The notes beneath the pieces were generated by a model that ran no database searches, was not told the origin of the DNA, and worked only from the letters and a program-made list of their open reading frames with translations. From Thermococcus gorgonarius (GTDB lineage Archaea > Methanobacteriota_B > Thermococci > Thermococcales > Thermococcaceae), in NCBI RefSeq assembly GCF_002214385.1, contig NZ_CP014855.1, positions 558,001 to 622,000 on the forward strand: a stretch of 64,000 nucleotides of DNA. The letters are read 5' to 3'. The position numbers were made by a program, and so were the translations under genes. Of the stretch, positions 8,261 through 19,620 are shown piece after piece; position 1 is the first letter of the stretch; each line of letters starts with the position of its first letter.

Positions 8261-9556
8261 ATGATAATCCACATCGGAATAGACGACACCGATTCACCCA
8301 ACGGCATGTGCACAACCTACCTTGGGGCCCTCCTCTACAGGGAACTGTCCATGTTAGCCGAGCCTCTCGATCTGCCGAGGCTTATAAGGCTCAACCCCAA
8401 CATTCCCTACAAGACGAGGGGAAACGGGGCAGTTGCCATTAGCTTTGAAGCCGAAGAAGAGCTAATCCCCGACATCAAGAATACAGTCCTGTTCTACGTG
8501 AGCCAGCTGGCCGATTTTGAGCACGAGAACACCAACCCGGGCGTCGTCTTCTTCGAGGGCGAGATTCCGGAGGAGCTGAGGGAGTTTTCCCTTAAAGCTT
8601 TGAGGGAGCACGTTACCATCGAAGAGGCCGAGAGAGTTGCTGAAGATGCTGGAGCCGAGTACTTCAAGTTCAAGCTCGGCAGGGGGATTATAGGCTCTCT
8701 AGCGGCGATAGGCTATCCGCTTGAGAGGTTCACCTACGAGCTTTTAGCATACCGCGAGCCCGAAAACTGGGGGAAGCCGAGGAGAGTGAATTCGGAGAGC
8801 GTTTTTTTAGCGGACAAATGGGCTTATCCATTCAGCTACGACAACGTCGATCCCCAAAAGAGAACCGTCCTCATAACGCCGCACGGCAAGGACCCCGTTC
8901 TTGCGGGGATCAGGGGAATTGACAGGGCTAAAGTCCTTCAGGTCTTTGAGATGGTTGAGTTCGAAGAGCCCGTCGCTTTCTACCAGCTCTATAAGACCAA
9001 CCAGAACACCGACGACCACTTAGTCCCGAAGAAAATAGGCGAGCTCAAACTCTACGACAGTGCTATCGTTCGCGGTAGGGTTGCTTCGCCCTACTGGGAG
9101 CGCGGGAGGCACGTTTTCTTCGAGCTTGAGGACGAGACCGGAAAAATCAGGGTAGCGGCCTTTGAGCCGACCAAGAAGTTCCGCAACTACGTGAGAAAGC
9201 TCCTTCCCGGTGATGAGATCATAGCCGCCGGGGGCGTTAAGGAACACGAGGGCGTTCTAACGCTCAACCTCGAGAAGTTTTACCCGGTTAAACTCGTTCC
9301 CAAGATCGAGTATAAAAAGCCTAACTGTCCCAGATGTGGCGGAACGATGAAGAGTAAGGGCGACTACCTCAAATGCAAGCGCTGTGGCTTCAAGATGCCC
9401 AAAAAGCTCATACCCATCGAGATTCCACGTGATTTGGAGAGGAAGATCTACGAGGTTCCTCCCGATGCAAGAAAGCACCTCTCCAGGCCACTAGTTCTTC
9501 CCGGAGGGGAGGACGGGCTGTTGGAAGCACTCAGTAAAAGCCATAAGGGAAAATAA
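8261..9556 (+). CDS. tiaS: tRNA(Ile2) 2-agmatinylcytidine synthetase TiaS
   Basis: A 431-residue protein starting [16 protein letters not shown], the hallmark of TiaS. The enzyme attaches agmatine to C34 of the CAU-anticodon isoleucine tRNA using ATP, so that it reads AUA. After the catalytic and TCKD regions comes an OB-like fold (about 285-345) and a zinc ribbon with CPRCGG and CKRCG (about 355-385). The start has no clear binding site but lies about 30 bases from a TTTTTAAA promoter element, consistent with a leaderless or short-leader mRNA. This is a core archaeal function. Confidence 0.95.
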   Translation: MIIHIGIDDTDSPNGMCTTYLGALLYRELSMLAEPLDLPRLIRLNPNIPYKTRGNGAVAISFEAEEELIPDIKNTVLFYVSQLADFEHENTNPGVVFFEGEIPEELREFSLKALREHVTIEEAERVAEDAGAEYFKFKLGRGIIGSLAAIGYPLERFTYELLAYREPENWGKPRRVNSESVFLADKWAYPFSYDNVDPQKRTVLITPHGKDPVLAGIRGIDRAKVLQVFEMVEFEEPVAFYQLYKTNQNTDDHLVPKKIGELKLYDSAIVRGRVASPYWERGRHVFFELEDETGKIRVAAFEPTKKFRNYVRKLLPGDEIIAAGGVKEHEGVLTLNLEKFYPVKLVPKIEYKKPNCPRCGGTMKSKGDYLKCKRCGFKMPKKLIPIEIPRDLERKIYEVPPDARKHLSRPLVLPGGEDGLLEALSKSHKGK

Positions 9557-9580
9557 ACAATTGTGATTGGGTGCTTTAAA

Positions 9581-10564
9581 TTGAACCAGAAATCCCGGAT
9601 AAAGCTCTTCGCTTACTCTCCTTTGAAGCTCGTTGAGAAGACTCTTAAAAGTCCGGAGGAAATAAAAGAGTACGCTGATTATCCCGTGGTCTGGGTCAAC
9701 GTCAACGGTATGGAGGGGCTTGAGGTTCTTGAAGAACTCGGTTTCTCGGGGTTTTTTGTCCGGGTTCTTCGGCGCTTTCGGGGTTCCAAAGCGATTGTTC
9801 TGCAGGATCAAATTCTGCTAATGGCCCACCAGGTCTACCGCGTTGAGAGGGGTCTCAAAAAGGAGAAAACCGCGTTCCTTCTCAAGGGCAACCTCGTGGT
9901 GACGATACAGGAGAGGCCAGGGGATGTATTCAACAGGATCCGCGAGAAGATTAGAAACGAGGGCAGCGTCCTCAGAAACTCCGGGCCGGATTACCTGTTC
10001 TGTGCTCTCCTAGATGCCACGGTTGAGAACTACGTTCCCATAATTGAGGAAATCAGCACTTCAGTTGAGAGGCTCGAGGACATGGTCTTGAAAAGGACTG
10101 ATCGGGAGCTTCTGAGGCACATTCAGAGCATCAGACGGCAGACGTTTTTCCTCAGGAGGGCTATTTTTCCACTCCTTGAAAGCTTTAGGAAAATCCGCGT
10201 TGAGGGATCGGCGCTGTTTGGAGAGAACGCCAAAATCTACCTCGAAGACCTATCCAGCCACGTTCTGGAAGTTCTCGATCTGATAGAAAGCCAGAGGGAC
10301 ATGGCAGACGGCCTTTTGGATATCTATTACTCATCGATCTCCCTGAGAACCAACGAGATAATGGGCATACTCACGGTAGTTTCCACGATCTTCATACCCC
10401 TCACTTTCATAACCGGACTCTACGGCATGAACTTCAATCCAGAGGCTTCGCCCTACAACATGCCCGAGCTGAACTGGTACTACGGCTATCCGGCGGTTCT
10501 GCTCCTAATGCTGGCCATAGCCGTTGGGATGCTGGTGTATTTCAGGAGAAAGGGGTGGATCTGA
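9581..10564 (+). CDS. corA: CorA-type magnesium transporter
   Basis: A 327-residue protein (336 if GTG 9563 were used). It has a long acidic/helical cytoplasmic part and two C-terminal transmembrane helices (about 265-288 and 300-322) joined by the YGMNF signature, the selectivity loop of CorA pentamers. The C-terminus ends with basic residues. It carries Mg2+, perhaps Co2+ or Ni2+, into the cell down its gradient. I prefer TTG 9581, seven bases after GGGTG, over GTG 9563, but this is uncertain. It lies 24 bases after tiaS. Confidence 0.9.
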   Translation: MNQKSRIKLFAYSPLKLVEKTLKSPEEIKEYADYPVVWVNVNGMEGLEVLEELGFSGFFVRVLRRFRGSKAIVLQDQILLMAHQVYRVERGLKKEKTAFLLKGNLVVTIQERPGDVFNRIREKIRNEGSVLRNSGPDYLFCALLDATVENYVPIIEEISTSVERLEDMVLKRTDRELLRHIQSIRRQTFFLRRAIFPLLESFRKIRVEGSALFGENAKIYLEDLSSHVLEVLDLIESQRDMADGLLDIYYSSISLRTNEIMGILTVVSTIFIPLTFITGLYGMNFNPEASPYNMPELNWYYGYPAVLLLMLAIAVGMLVYFRRKGWI

Positions 10565-10615
10565 ACTCTTTTGGGTGTTCAATATTGTTTTAAACCCCGC
10601 CTCAAACTCACAACC

Positions 10616-11545
10616 ATGCTCGAAAAGCTCTTCAGCCTCGGCTACTCCAAGACCTTCGCTGAAAGATATTACCAGCTCTGGGGAGAGAGGGCACTGGCGA
10701 TAGCCGAGGCCATGGAAAAGCCCCTACCGAGGTGCTTCCGCGTTAATACCCTCCGCATCGAGGTGCCGAAGCTCACCAAGCTCCTCAACAAGAAGGGCTT
10801 CCAGTTTAAACGAGTTCCCTGGGCCAGGGAAGGCTTCTGCCTCACTCGCGAGCCCTTCTCGATAACCTCAACGCCGGAATACTTAAGCGGTCTTCTCTAC
10901 ATCCAGGAGGCCAGCTCGATGTATCCCCCCGTTGCCCTCGACCCCAAGCCAGGTGAAACCGTTGCCGACATGGCGGTAGCGCCGGGAGGAAAAACCTCTT
11001 ACCTCGCCCAGCTGATGGAGAACGAGGGCATTATTTACGCCTTCGACGTCGGCGAGGAGAGGTTAAAGGAGACGAGGCTTAACCTTTCGCGCCTCGGCGT
11101 TACGAACACGGTCCTTTTCCACAGATCTTCCCTTTACATAGACGAGCTCGGCGTTGAGTTCGACAAAATCCTTCTCGATGCACCCTGCACCGGCTCCGGG
11201 ACGATACACAAGAACCCTGAGAGAAAGGCCAACAGGACGATGGAGGACGTTAAGTTCTGCCAGGGCCTCCAGATGAAGCTCCTTGAGAAGGGTTTGAGCG
11301 TGCTTAAGAAGGGCGGAATCCTCGTCTACTCCACCTGCTCCCTCGAGCCGGAGGAGAACGAGTTCGTTATCCAGTGGGTTCTCGACAACTTCAACGTGGA
11401 ACTGCTCCCGCTCCGCTACGGCGAGCTGGCCTTAACCAAGCCCTTTGGAATTGAGTTAAGCGAAGAGATAGCAAAGGCGAGGCGCTTCTATCCCGACAGG
11501 CACGGGACGAGCGGCTTCTTCGTTGCGAAAATCAAAAAGCTCTGA
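10616..11545 (+). CDS. RsmB/NSUN-family RNA m5C methyltransferase
   Basis: A 309-residue SAM-dependent enzyme. It has the N-terminal RNA-binding segment (PRCFRVNTL), the SAM site VAPGGKTSYLAQ, motif IV DAPCTGSG with one catalytic cysteine and motif VI STCSLEPEEN with the second. It belongs to the archaeal NSUN/aTrm4 class that methylates cytosine C5 in tRNA; rRNA substrates cannot be excluded from sequence. The start follows an AT-rich promoter (TGTTTTAAACC) closely, so the message has a very short leader. The next gene converges, with one base between stops. Confidence 0.88.
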   Translation: MLEKLFSLGYSKTFAERYYQLWGERALAIAEAMEKPLPRCFRVNTLRIEVPKLTKLLNKKGFQFKRVPWAREGFCLTREPFSITSTPEYLSGLLYIQEASSMYPPVALDPKPGETVADMAVAPGGKTSYLAQLMENEGIIYAFDVGEERLKETRLNLSRLGVTNTVLFHRSSLYIDELGVEFDKILLDAPCTGSGTIHKNPERKANRTMEDVKFCQGLQMKLLEKGLSVLKKGGILVYSTCSLEPEENEFVIQWVLDNFNVELLPLRYGELALTKPFGIELSEEIAKARRFYPDRHGTSGFFVAKIKKL

Positions 11546-11546
11546 G

Positions 11547-12521
11547 TCAGTCCTCAGATTCCTTGACAAGCTTTTCCTCGATTTCCCTGAGCTTTTTAAG
11601 GACGTCTTCGCTGAGGTGTTTCTCCAGCTCTTCCCTGGCGGCCTTCGCCAGCTCGAACTTCGAGTCGTACTTTCCGAGCGACGTCCAGTGTATCTTCTTG
11701 CCCTCGACGAATACATCTATGTCGCACAAACGCTTGTAGCCGGAGTACTCGATGCCCTTGAGGAGAAACTTGACGCGCTCGGGCTTCTCCCACGTCAGGA
11801 GCTTGAGTTTGTAAACTGGAACGCGCATGAAGGGCCTCGGATAATCCCAGTCCCAGCCCTCCCCGACTACGAAGCCGAGGTCTAAATCCTCGATAACCAT
11901 CATGAGCCTCGCGATGTTCTCCTCGTAGCGCTTTTCCGTGTCGTAGATTTTTATCGTCAGTTCGTTCCACTCGGGAAGGAGCTTGAAGAGAAGCAAAGGC
12001 GCGTCGATGCTGAGTTCGCGGTAGACATGGAGGAAGCCCCTCCGTATCAGCACGGCACCCTCGATTTCTTCGGGCCCAATAGGGCAGCTGAGCCTTTTCT
12101 TTGTGACTCCAATGACTGTATCGCCGGCTTCGCCCTCATCGAGGGCATCTTTGAGGGACATGACTTCTCCACCGTACTTTTCGGCTATGAACCCTAGGGC
12201 TTCCTCAACCTTCTCTGGAACGCGGAGGAATATGAGCGTGCTCTCCACGTGAACCTTCTCCACGGGGAGGTTTTGGTTTATCACGGTGCTTATGACGTAT
12301 GCTGCTCCGTGCTTTATCAGGAACCCCGTCTTGGGCGGGAGGGTCTTCTTTATCCACTCGTCGGTGACGAATAGAACCGTCTCGAACTCACTGCTCTCCC
12401 TTATCGCCTCTTCCGTCGGCATCTCCCTGACGGAGAATATCTCCCCTATCGCCTTCTTAACAGCTTCCGGATGGGCAGTCCTGAGGAAGATTATGGACGG
12501 CCCGAAGCGCATAAACCTCAT
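11547..12521 (-). CDS. Conserved hypothetical protein, Thermococcales type
   Basis: A 324-residue soluble protein that I do not recognise. It shows alternating beta/alpha segments, a glycine-rich middle (GDTVIGVTKKRLSCPIGPEE) and a charged helical C-terminus of about 45 residues. There is no signal peptide, membrane span or catalytic motif. ATG 12521 is used because GGAGGGG lies six bases upstream and the codon overlaps the TGA of the phosphoesterase gene, so the two are translationally coupled. It may work with that enzyme. Confidence 0.75.
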   Translation of the reverse strand: MRFMRFGPSIIFLRTAHPEAVKKAIGEIFSVREMPTEEAIRESSEFETVLFVTDEWIKKTLPPKTGFLIKHGAAYVISTVINQNLPVEKVHVESTLIFLRVPEKVEEALGFIAEKYGGEVMSLKDALDEGEAGDTVIGVTKKRLSCPIGPEEIEGAVLIRRGFLHVYRELSIDAPLLLFKLLPEWNELTIKIYDTEKRYEENIARLMMVIEDLDLGFVVGEGWDWDYPRPFMRVPVYKLKLLTWEKPERVKFLLKGIEYSGYKRLCDIDVFVEGKKIHWTSLGKYDSKFELAKAAREELEKHLSEDVLKKLREIEEKLVKESED

Positions 12522-13093
12522 CACAAACCCCTCCAGAGCTTGTAACCTCTATCCATATCGGTTCCAACGGGGTAGTCAATCCTCACAATCCTTCCGCTGG
12601 GGAGGAAGAGGAAGTTAACGCCGAGGACCGCGTTTAGCCCCTTTGGAACGACCTTAAAGTTATGGCCGTAGAGCTTGAAGTCCGCCTCAACGCCGGCAAC
12701 ATCCTCCCAGCTGTGCCCGAGGGCCAGCCTCACTCCTTCTATCTCCACAACAGTGCCCGGCTCAACGACGGCGTCTCCAAAGAACTCCCTAACCATTTCC
12801 GGGTCATCTTCGTTGCCCGGGACGATGTAAAGCTTAGCACCGGAGTTTTTCAGGATTCTCGCCAGCTTTCTTAGTCCAGCTCGGTAAAGGGGGAGGAGTT
12901 CGGGCTTCCTCTCTAGCTTGACGTTGTCCACCAGATCGCCCGTATGGACAATTACCTCCGGCCTGAACTCGTCAATCAACTTCCCTAGAAAGGAGTAAAC
13001 GCTCTCCGGCGTATCACCTATGTGCATGATGAGCGTCTCCTCTGAGGAAGAGCGTAGTTTTCTGAGCTTTCTCCTTCGCATGAACCCCAGCAT
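12521..13093 (-). CDS. Calcineurin-like metallophosphoesterase
   Basis: A 190-residue single-domain phosphoesterase of the YfcE/MJ0936-like class. Motifs: MHIGDTPES (the first aspartate motif, with the usual DxH altered to D-T-P), VHTGDLVDN, VPGNEDDPE (in place of GNHD), LALGHSW and LYGHNFK. The altered first and third motifs suggest a modified metal site. Start 13093 follows AAGGTGC by eight bases. It is upstream of and coupled to the hypothetical gene at 11547-12521. The substrate is unknown. Confidence 0.8.
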   Translation of the reverse strand: MLGFMRRRKLRKLRSSSEETLIMHIGDTPESVYSFLGKLIDEFRPEVIVHTGDLVDNVKLERKPELLPLYRAGLRKLARILKNSGAKLYIVPGNEDDPEMVREFFGDAVVEPGTVVEIEGVRLALGHSWEDVAGVEADFKLYGHNFKVVPKGLNAVLGVNFLFLPSGRIVRIDYPVGTDMDRGYKLWRGL

Positions 13094-13206
13094 TACGGAA
13101 GCACCTTGGTATGTTATGTTGGACGTAAGAGGCTTTAAAGGTTCCACTCGGAAGAAAAGTTCGTGGGATATCTGAGCAGTTTAAAAACGGTTAAAAGGAA
13201 AGCGCT

Positions 13207-15227
<2,021 letters not shown>

Positions 15228-15323
15228 GGCTCCCGCCGTATCCCGAATTACCGTGGTGGTTAAAAAGTTTTGGACGGGAAACGTTAAAAGTTCCCCTCCC
15301 AAATCGGGGCGGGAGCTGACGTG

Positions 15324-17240
15324 ATGGAGTACTTCCCCTACAAGATCCTTAGACCTCATCAGAAGGAGTTCATAGAGCTCGTTAACGAAGCGGTTAGAAG
15401 CGGTCGTAATCTAATAATCGAAGCCCCCACCGGCTTTGGAAAGACAATCAGCGTTCTGGCCGGTGTTCTGCCCTATGCAAAGGAGATGGGCTACAAGGTC
15501 CTCTATCTTGCAAGAACTCACAGGCAGATGGATCGGGTCATAGAAGAGCTTAAGGAGATCAACAAAAAGACTTCCGTTTCCGGAGTCGAGCTCAGGAGCA
15601 GAAAAGAGCTCTGCCTTCACAACTACCTTAGAGAATACACCACCGACGCGTACACTGCCATGGTCGTCTGTAAGAATCTGAAGAAAAGCGGAAAGTGTCA
15701 GTTCTACGAGAACGAGAAAAAGAAAAGAGAGGAGTTTGAGGAGGTCGCGAAGTTCTTTCTGAGTGAACCGGCCCACCCGGCGGAGATACTCGATTATGCA
15801 GAAACCCTTGAGTTGTGTCCCTATGACCTTACCCGGAAGGTAGCGGAGAAAGCCGACGTTATCGTGGCCAGCTACCTCTACATGATCTCACCAGGGATTA
15901 GGGAGGCGTTTTTAGAAGGCCTGGGCCTTACATACTCGGATCTTATCGTGATCTTTGACGAGGCCCACAACCTTCCCGATCAGGCCATCTCGGCTTTAAG
16001 CGACAGACTGAGCATTCACACGGTAAACAGGGCTATAAAGGAGGCGGATGAGTACCGAGAGAACGAAATAGCGAATTTCCTCAGCATCTTCGGGAAAGGA
16101 CTTGAGTTGCTTTACTCGGAGAAATTCTCGGACAGGGAAGTCTCGGAGGTTCCTATACCTCCGGAGAGCATCTTTGCCCATCTTATGAACGTCCTCGGGA
16201 TTGACGCACGCTATCTGATAAAGACCCTTAACGAGATGGTAGCTGTGGGGGACTCCATAAGGGAATACAGGATCGAGAAAAACCAGCCGCCTAGAAGTTA
16301 CATCGGCAGGGTCGGTGAATTTCTTCTTCTCTGGTTCTCTCTGATCGGTAGGGATGACTATCTGTTTTTGATGACCAGAGAAAAGGGCCTGAGCCTTGAA
16401 CTGGTTGCCCTTGATCCATCGAAGGCCCTGACCTTTGTAAGAGAGGTTCAGAGCGCAATCTTCATGTCTGGAACATTAACTCCCCTGGAGGCCTTTAGGG
16501 ACGTTATGGGAATTGAGAACTCAATGCTGAAGAAGTTCCCGAGGATGGTAAAGCGAGAGAACGCACTGGTTCTCGTTGCAAGGGATGTCTCCACGAGGGG
16601 AGAGGAAAGATCCCTTAAAACTTACAGGAAGATGGTGGACTACATCGTCGAAGCTGTCAGGATAATACCGAAGAACGTTGGTGTCTTCACAGCCTCCTAC
16701 GAAGTCCTCCAGGGACTTCTCTCGGCTAATCTCCAGGTGAAGCTGGAGGAAACTGGAAAGGCCGTCTTCATTGAGAAGCAGGGTGCATCCTCCAAGGAGA
16801 ACGACCTCATGATAGCCCAGTTCAAAGCACATTCCAAAACCAACGGAGCCGTTCTGCTTGGAGTTATGGGCGGGCGGAACAGCGAGGGGCAGGACTACAG
16901 CGGGGACGAGATGAACGGCGTCGTTCTGGTCGGTCTTCCGTATGCGAGGCCAACGCCCAGAATCGAGGCCCAGGTGAGGTACTTCGAAGCAAAGTTCCCG
17001 GGCAAGGGCAGGTACTACGGTTATTATTTGCCCGCCCACAGAAAGCTCGTTCAAGCTGCTGGGAGGGTTCATCGTTCCGCCGAGGAGAAGGGCTCGATAA
17101 TCATCCTGGACTACCGTGCCCTCTGGAGAAGCGTGAGAAAAGACCTGCCCGACTGGCTCGGAGAGGGCATGAAGCCCGTTGATCTAGCTAAGATGAAGTT
17201 CTATCTCAAAAAGTTCTGGGCTAACAACAAGGGTCAGTAA
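15324..17240 (+). CDS. xpd: XPD/Rad3-family iron-sulfur DNA helicase
   Basis: A 638-residue superfamily 2 helicase. Walker A is APTGFGKT (about 34-41), motif II is DEAH in FDEAHNLP, and motif VI is QAAGRVHRS. Between motifs Ia and II four cysteines lie in ELCLH, VVCKNLKKSGKC and LELCPYD, the 4Fe-4S cluster of XPD, FancJ and DinG. Archaeal XPD unwinds DNA 5' to 3' and is linked to repair. The start ATG 15324 follows GGGAGCTGAC; GTG 15321 is the alternative. It is divergent from the small membrane protein. Confidence 0.93.
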   Translation: MEYFPYKILRPHQKEFIELVNEAVRSGRNLIIEAPTGFGKTISVLAGVLPYAKEMGYKVLYLARTHRQMDRVIEELKEINKKTSVSGVELRSRKELCLHNYLREYTTDAYTAMVVCKNLKKSGKCQFYENEKKKREEFEEVAKFFLSEPAHPAEILDYAETLELCPYDLTRKVAEKADVIVASYLYMISPGIREAFLEGLGLTYSDLIVIFDEAHNLPDQAISALSDRLSIHTVNRAIKEADEYRENEIANFLSIFGKGLELLYSEKFSDREVSEVPIPPESIFAHLMNVLGIDARYLIKTLNEMVAVGDSIREYRIEKNQPPRSYIGRVGEFLLLWFSLIGRDDYLFLMTREKGLSLELVALDPSKALTFVREVQSAIFMSGTLTPLEAFRDVMGIENSMLKKFPRMVKRENALVLVARDVSTRGEERSLKTYRKMVDYIVEAVRIIPKNVGVFTASYEVLQGLLSANLQVKLEETGKAVFIEKQGASSKENDLMIAQFKAHSKTNGAVLLGVMGGRNSEGQDYSGDEMNGVVLVGLPYARPTPRIEAQVRYFEAKFPGKGRYYGYYLPAHRKLVQAAGRVHRSAEEKGSIIILDYRALWRSVRKDLPDWLGEGMKPVDLAKMKFYLKKFWANNKGQ

Positions 17241-17278
17241 ATCTTGACTTCTGTATGTGAAGTTTTTTGTGCTATGAC

Positions 17279-17340
17279 GAAAAATATTTAAGGTAGAATG
17301 TCGAACTCTAAATACCCCCACAACCAAATGGGGGAGAACG
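17279..17340 (+). promoter_or_regulatory. Promoter and hairpin leader of the ABC operon
   Basis: An AAAATATTTAA element (about 17281-17292) serves as TATA box. About 25 bases later a six-pair inverted repeat, CCCCCA at 17315-17320 with TGGGGG at 17329-17334 and an eight-base loop, overlaps the purine-rich GGGGGAG that would be the ribosome binding site of the 18-codon frame at 17341. If transcribed, this hairpin could hide that site. Confidence 0.4.
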
Positions 17341-17397
17341 ATGAGAAAAGCGGCCGTGGTGTTGCTGGCCCTTGTGTTCTTGGAGGTGGTTCTGTGA
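17341..17397 (+). CDS. Possible 18-aa hydrophobic leader peptide
   Basis: An ATG preceded by GGGGGAG opens an 18-codon frame coding MRKAAVVLLALVFLEVVL, which looks like a truncated signal peptide. Its TGA overlaps the GTG start of the following secreted protein (GTGA at 17394-17397), and GGAGG in its own end forms that gene's binding site. It may be a coupling leader peptide, or the remnant of an older start region. The call rests on layout only. Confidence 0.3.
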   Translation: MRKAAVVLLALVFLEVVL

Positions 17398-18396
17398 GGA
17401 AAGCCCTTCTCCTGCTCTTCCTTTTTGCACTTCCCCTGGCTTCCGCCGCTCCTCCCTGGTTCAAGCCCGGTGCCTACCTGTCTTACCACGCCTTGGATCC
17501 CGCCGGGAGGAATCTAGCTGTCTATCACTGCAACGGCACCTACTTTTTGATATCCGGTGTCTCCGAGGTCACGGTCAACTTCTCTGTGCTTGAGGTGTAC
17601 GAAAACCGCGCGAGGGTTAGGGTTGAGCTGGTTCTTGTACCGGCCCTTAAAAACGAGTCCTCCGTTCGCCCAGGCCTTAGGATAACCTTCCTGTCCGGAT
17701 CCGAAGGTTCCTGCGGGTTCTGGGGGGATGGGGAGGAGTTAAATGGGACGGTTTACGGGAACGAGGGAGGGAAGCTTATTAACGTGACCACGATCATTGT
17801 GTACCACCCCCTGACCTTCAGCGGCACTTACCTGGTGAACCTTGAGGACGGCACGGTCTACGGAAGCGATGGGAGACCCCTCGGGCACACGGCCCTCTGG
17901 GGCCTCTACGAGCTTAAGCCGGGCGACGTTTTCACCTACGTCAACGGAACTCCTGTGAGGGTCGTCAGGAACAACAACGTTGATTACGACCTGATAACAT
18001 ATTGGAAAACATTCCAGCGCCCCAACGGCAACTTGGTGACCAACTGGACTCACGTCGTCTTGCCCTTCTACGAGACCCACTTCATGGGCGTCTACTACTA
18101 CAAGCCGGCCCTCGACATTACAGGGGTCATCATGGACGCCCCCCCCGGATATTAAAGTGATAGACATAGCCTCGCTCTCGGTTCAGGACGTTGAGGCGGA
18201 GCGCTACAACCTGGCCCACAGGGATGAGCTCATTAGCGGAAAGCTCAGGGTGATTCGCCCCTCGGGGCTGAGCCTCTACGATACCAACATCGAGGTGGAT
18301 GGGGTGTACGTTAAGGGTGAGGCTCCTAAAACGCCGCTAGTCTACGTCTTTCTGGCCTCGCTGGTTCTTCCGCTTGTTGCCTACGTGAGGAGGTGA
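17394..18396 (+). pseudogene. Secreted membrane-anchored protein interrupted by a C8-tract frameshift
   Basis: GTG 17394 follows GGAGGTGGT and starts a Sec signal peptide (VRKALLLLFLFALPLASAA). A Gly/Asn-rich extracellular domain follows with many N-x-S/T sites. At 18139-18146 eight cytosines put the frame into TAA at 18153. Removing one C (seven Cs) reads through into the frame at 18157-18396, which continues naturally (PPDIKVIDIAS) and ends in a transmembrane anchor (VYVFLASLVLPLVAYV) and RR. The joined protein would be about 333 residues. It is either a sequencing error, a true mutation or a slippery site. It heads an ABC export-type operon. Function unknown. Confidence 0.75.
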
Positions 18397-18400
18397 TAGC

Positions 18401-19159
18401 TTGAGAGGACTGCTCAAATGGGAGCTCTCCGAGCACCTGAGGGTTTCGATGCTTGTGATCGGGATCCCCGTCCTGCTCATGGTTTTGGTTTCCGATCTTC
18501 TGAGCTATGCCCGGGCGTTCTCCTATTCAAGCGGCGGCTCGCTTGGGGTGGAGATCTCCGAGTGGTCGGTTTCCCATAGCCCCACCGGCCAGGTTATACT
18601 GTCAGTCTTCGGGATAAACCATTTCTGGATCCTCCTCTTGATCCTGATAGTCATCATGGGCGTGATGGTCTTCCGTGCCGACAGGGAGGGCGGCTACGCA
18701 CAGGCAATATTCACCCTTCCGCTTTCGAAGGGAAAGGTCTTCGGGATCAAGTTCGCGGTACTGCTCATATACTCGCTTCTCCTGCTCTACCTCCCCGTTT
18801 TCCTCTTCCTCGCGACCGCCTTTGCAAGCGTCCCCGACCTGTTCTCGGAACTCCTCGGCTGGGCGGACTTCAGGAACCTCCTTGTGTTCGCCCTGTACTT
18901 CGCACTTTACTCGTCTGCCCTCTCCGCGCTCGTCTCCCTCGTCCTCCCGAACTCGTCTCAGGCAATAATGGTGGCCTTCATACTGCTCCTCCTTCCCAGC
19001 CTCCTCGGTATAGGTCTCCCGCCCTTCAGCTTTGTAAGCGCCATCCCCAAACATCTGAACGCGGTCTTCAGCCCCGGGTACATACTTCAGGGACTGATAG
19101 TCCCCGGGATCCTCATGCTGCTTTCCCTGATACTGACCGAGAGGAGGGATGTGGTTTGA
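18401..19159 (+). CDS. ABC-2 type transporter permease
   Basis: A 252-residue integral membrane protein with about six spans (around 15-35, 68-88, 110-135, 155-180, 185-205 and 225-245). The pattern VMVFRADREGG...FTLPLSKGKVFGIKF after the second span is typical of ABC-2 permeases. TTG 18401 is used since GGAGGTGAT lies just upstream, overlapping the previous gene's end. It pairs with the ATPase at 19617. Such systems export or move lipids, peptides or antibiotics; the substrate is unknown. Confidence 0.85.
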   Translation: MRGLLKWELSEHLRVSMLVIGIPVLLMVLVSDLLSYARAFSYSSGGSLGVEISEWSVSHSPTGQVILSVFGINHFWILLLILIVIMGVMVFRADREGGYAQAIFTLPLSKGKVFGIKFAVLLIYSLLLLYLPVFLFLATAFASVPDLFSELLGWADFRNLLVFALYFALYSSALSALVSLVLPNSSQAIMVAFILLLLPSLLGIGLPPFSFVSAIPKHLNAVFSPGYILQGLIVPGILMLLSLILTERRDVV

Positions 19160-19620
19160 AGCGCTTCCTGGCTGGGATACTCCTCTCCCTCATCCTCTCA
19201 GCCCTGGCACTCGCGGCAGTTTATCCTTTGAAGTCGGGCGCCTCAATAACAACTCCTCCCGTTCGGGTGAGCAGAGCCGAGGGAAGTAACTACACAGTCC
19301 ACAACAGTCTCTCCCTCCACATCCCCGCATGGTCCAGGGTCAACCTCACGTGCGGCGACGGTACTGGGGAGCTCTACGTCTACAACGTCTTTACGGGAAA
19401 GGTCGTTTTTAAGGCTCCAATCTACGGGAGTTTGAAGGCCAGCTTTCCCGTCCCCTATGAAGGCACCTATTCCATCGACTTCCGTGGGAACGGTTCTGCC
19501 ACCTGCAGTCTCGTGGTCACAGACTTCCACGCTCCCCTCAAAACCCAAAAGAGGTATTCCCTGATCGGGATTCTCTCCTCGGTGTTACTCTCGCTCCTGC
19601 TGTGGAGGTGGTATGGGTGA
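19156..19620 (+). CDS. Exported protein with C-terminal anchor
   Basis: A 154-residue protein starting at TTG 19156 (four-base overlap with the permease). Residues 1-21 form a signal peptide (FLAGILLSLILSALALAA), the middle about 100 residues are beta-rich with several N-x-S/T sites and two cysteines, and residues 135-151 form a transmembrane helix ending WRWYG. It resembles in layout the frameshifted first gene: an outward-facing domain tethered to the membrane. Probably an accessory subunit of the ABC system. Confidence 0.75.
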   Translation: MKRFLAGILLSLILSALALAAVYPLKSGASITTPPVRVSRAEGSNYTVHNSLSLHIPAWSRVNLTCGDGTGELYVYNVFTGKVVFKAPIYGSLKASFPVPYEGTYSIDFRGNGSATCSLVVTDFHAPLKTQKRYSLIGILSSVLLSLLLWRWYG

